Source: Crossiella sp. SN42
GTDB taxonomy: Bacteria > Actinomycetota > Actinomycetes > Mycobacteriales > Pseudonocardiaceae
Length of the DNA stretch: 64,000 bases
Direction of reading: 5' to 3'
Assembly (NCBI RefSeq): GCF_023897065.1
Contig: NZ_JAMHIV010000008.1
Coordinates: 62,001-126,000 of the forward strand
Position numbers and translations under genes: made by a program. This document shows positions 63,038 through 64,000 of this stretch, piece after piece; within the stretch, counting starts at the first letter, position 1; each line of letters begins with the position of its first letter. A model generated the notes under the pieces. The model did no database searches. It had not been told where the DNA came from and worked only from the letters and a program-made list of their open reading frames with translations.

Positions 63038-63312
63038 GCGAGAATGTCGAGAGCACTGAGGTGCGCAACAACCGTAAGACCCGTGAGGGCTACGTTGTCG
63101 CGGACAAGATGGACAAGACGATCGTGGTCGCGCTCGAGGACCGCAAGAAGCACCCGCTGTACGGCAAGGTCCTGCGCACCACCACCAAGGTGAAGGCGCA
63201 CGACGAGGCCAACACCGCGGGCGTGGGTGACCGCGTGCTGCTGATGGAGACCCGGCCGCTGTCGGCGACCAAGCGCTGGCGGCTCGTCGAGGTCCTGGAG
63301 AAGGCCAAGTAA
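63034..63312 (+). CDS. rpsQ: 30S ribosomal protein S17
   Basis: A 92-residue S17 OB-fold protein that helps 30S assembly. It has the [15 protein letters not shown] core and [12 protein letters not shown]. Last gene of the S10 operon; a hairpin follows. Confidence 0.97.
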   Translation: MSENVESTEVRNNRKTREGYVVADKMDKTIVVALEDRKKHPLYGKVLRTTTKVKAHDEANTAGVGDRVLLMETRPLSATKRWRLVEVLEKAK

Positions 63313-63317
63313 CACCA

Positions 63318-63339
63318 CCGCCCCGCGCGAGCGGGGCGG
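63318..63339 (+). terminator. hairpin at the S10/spc operon boundary
   Basis: CCGCCCCGC (63318-63326), GCGA loop, GCGGGGCGG (63331-63339): a perfect 9-bp stem six bases after the rpsQ stop. No T-run follows, so it may attenuate rather than end transcription into rplN. Confidence 0.55.
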
Positions 63340-63396
63340 GACCGCGCGTGTCAGGTCGGAAATCTGGCACGCCAGTATGGGTCAAGGAGAAGGTAA

Positions 63397-63765
63397 GTGA
63401 TTCAGCAGGAGTCGCGACTGCGCGTCGCCGACAACACGGGTGCGAAGGAAATCCTCTGCATCCGCGTTCTCGGTGGTTCGTCGCGTCGCTACGCGGGTAT
63501 CGGCGACGTCATCGTCGCCACCGTCAAGGACGCGATCCCCGGCGCCAACGTGAAGAAGGGTGACGTCGTCAAGGCGGTCATCGTTCGCACGGTCAAGGAG
63601 CGCCGCCGTCCGGACGGTTCCTACATCCGGTTCGACGAGAACGCGGCCGTTCTGATCAAGAACGAGACCGAGCCCCGCGGTACCCGCATCTTCGGCCCGG
63701 TCGGCCGCGAGCTGCGGGACAAGAAGTTCATGAAGATCATCTCGCTGGCGCCGGAGGTGCTCTGA
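63397..63765 (+). CDS. rplN: 50S ribosomal protein L14
   Basis: A 122-residue L14, forming an intersubunit bridge and the site where silencing factors bind. It has [17 protein letters not shown] and ends I-I-S-L-A-P-E-V-L. The GTG start follows AAGGAGAAGG. First gene of the spc operon; rplX begins after one base. Confidence 0.98.
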   Translation: MIQQESRLRVADNTGAKEILCIRVLGGSSRRYAGIGDVIVATVKDAIPGANVKKGDVVKAVIVRTVKERRRPDGSYIRFDENAAVLIKNETEPRGTRIFGPVGRELRDKKFMKIISLAPEVL

Positions 63766-63766
63766 C

Positions 63767-64000
63767 ATGAAGATCAAAAAGGGCGACACGGTCGTCGTCA
63801 TCGCCGGCAAGGACAAGGGCGCCAAGGGCAAGGTCATCCAGGCCTACCCGGACACCGACCGCGTCCTCGTCGAAGGTGTCAACCGGATCAAGAAGCACAC
63901 GCGGGTCTCGCAGACCCAGCGTGGCGCCCAGACCGGCGGCATCGTGACCCAGGAGGCCTCGATCCACGTGAGCAACGTGATGGTCGTGGACTCCGACGGC
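63767..64000 (+). CDS. rplX: 50S ribosomal protein L24, 3' end outside window
   Basis: The first 78 codons of L24, a 50S assembly initiator. It begins M-K-I-K-K-G-D-T-V and carries the KOW motif [13 protein letters not shown]. The frame is open to the window edge, so the C-terminal part is missing. Confidence 0.96.
   Translation, partial: MKIKKGDTVVVIAGKDKGAKGKVIQAYPDTDRVLVEGVNRIKKHTRVSQTQRGAQTGGIVTQEASIHVSNVMVVDSDG

Overview
This window is chromosomal DNA from a high-GC Gram-positive bacterium. Gene content, gene order and protein wording point to a filamentous or near-filamentous actinomycete, most likely family Pseudonocardiaceae (inference; no 16S is present). The backbone is the conserved actinobacterial translation/transcription block: tRNA-Thr, tRNA-Met, rpmG, hadA-hadB, (aspC), tRNA-Trp, secE, nusG, rplK, rplA, rplJ, rplL, then rpoB-rpoC, then rpsL-rpsG-fusA-tuf and the S10/spc operons up to rplX at the right edge. 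Almost every protein gene has close starts and stops, often overlapping by 1 or 4 bases.

Four accessory insertions interrupt that backbone. (1) At the left edge lie a decaying aldo/keto reductase (minus strand, runs off the window) and a membrane-anchored GAF-GGDEF-EAL protein that looks like a cyclic-di-GMP phosphodiesterase. (2) Between rplL and rpoB sits a complete Mce lipid-import operon (12354-23538): Mkl/MlaF-type ATPase, two YrbE permeases, six Mce proteins (the fifth a lipoprotein) and two Mce-associated membrane proteins, read as one transcription unit. (3) Facing it on the minus strand is a four-gene operon (26424 to 23539) of small type VII secretion (T7SS)-type proteins: a duplicated four-Cys membrane protein, a YbaB-like protein, an EspC/DUF2580-like protein and a WXG-like protein. 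Next come a small unknown gene and a SAP/helicase-associated/WYL-like protein.

(4) The most unusual segment is a seven-gene minus-strand operon between rpoC and rpsL (52703 to 38165). It encodes a YbaB-like protein, a WXG100-like protein, a 2852-residue CpnT-like polymorphic toxin candidate, a nucleoside hydrolase, a T7SS-associated protein, a DUF600-like/TNT-like chimera and an ADP-ribosylglycohydrolase homologue. The giant protein carries an arginine-type ADP-ribosyltransferase motif set (R, S-T-T, E-x-E) and two copies of a His/Cys protease-like module. Three linked genes belong to families that act on NAD or ribosyl bonds, and two of these (the TNT-like domain and the ADP-ribosylglycohydrolase) have lost key catalytic residues. 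I read this as a T7SS-delivered, NAD/ADP-ribose-centred toxin cassette whose downstream pseudoenzymes may act as immunity or antagonist proteins. No T7SS core genes (EccB/C/D/E, MycP) are in the window, so export must rely on machinery elsewhere.

Regulatory structure is visible around the housekeeping genes: strong intrinsic terminators after rpmG, hadB, rplA, rplL, rpoC and tuf; -10/-35 boxes before rplJ, rpoB and rpsL; hairpin-rich leaders before rplK, rplJ and rpsL; and a 15-base block shared by the rpsL and rpsJ leaders.
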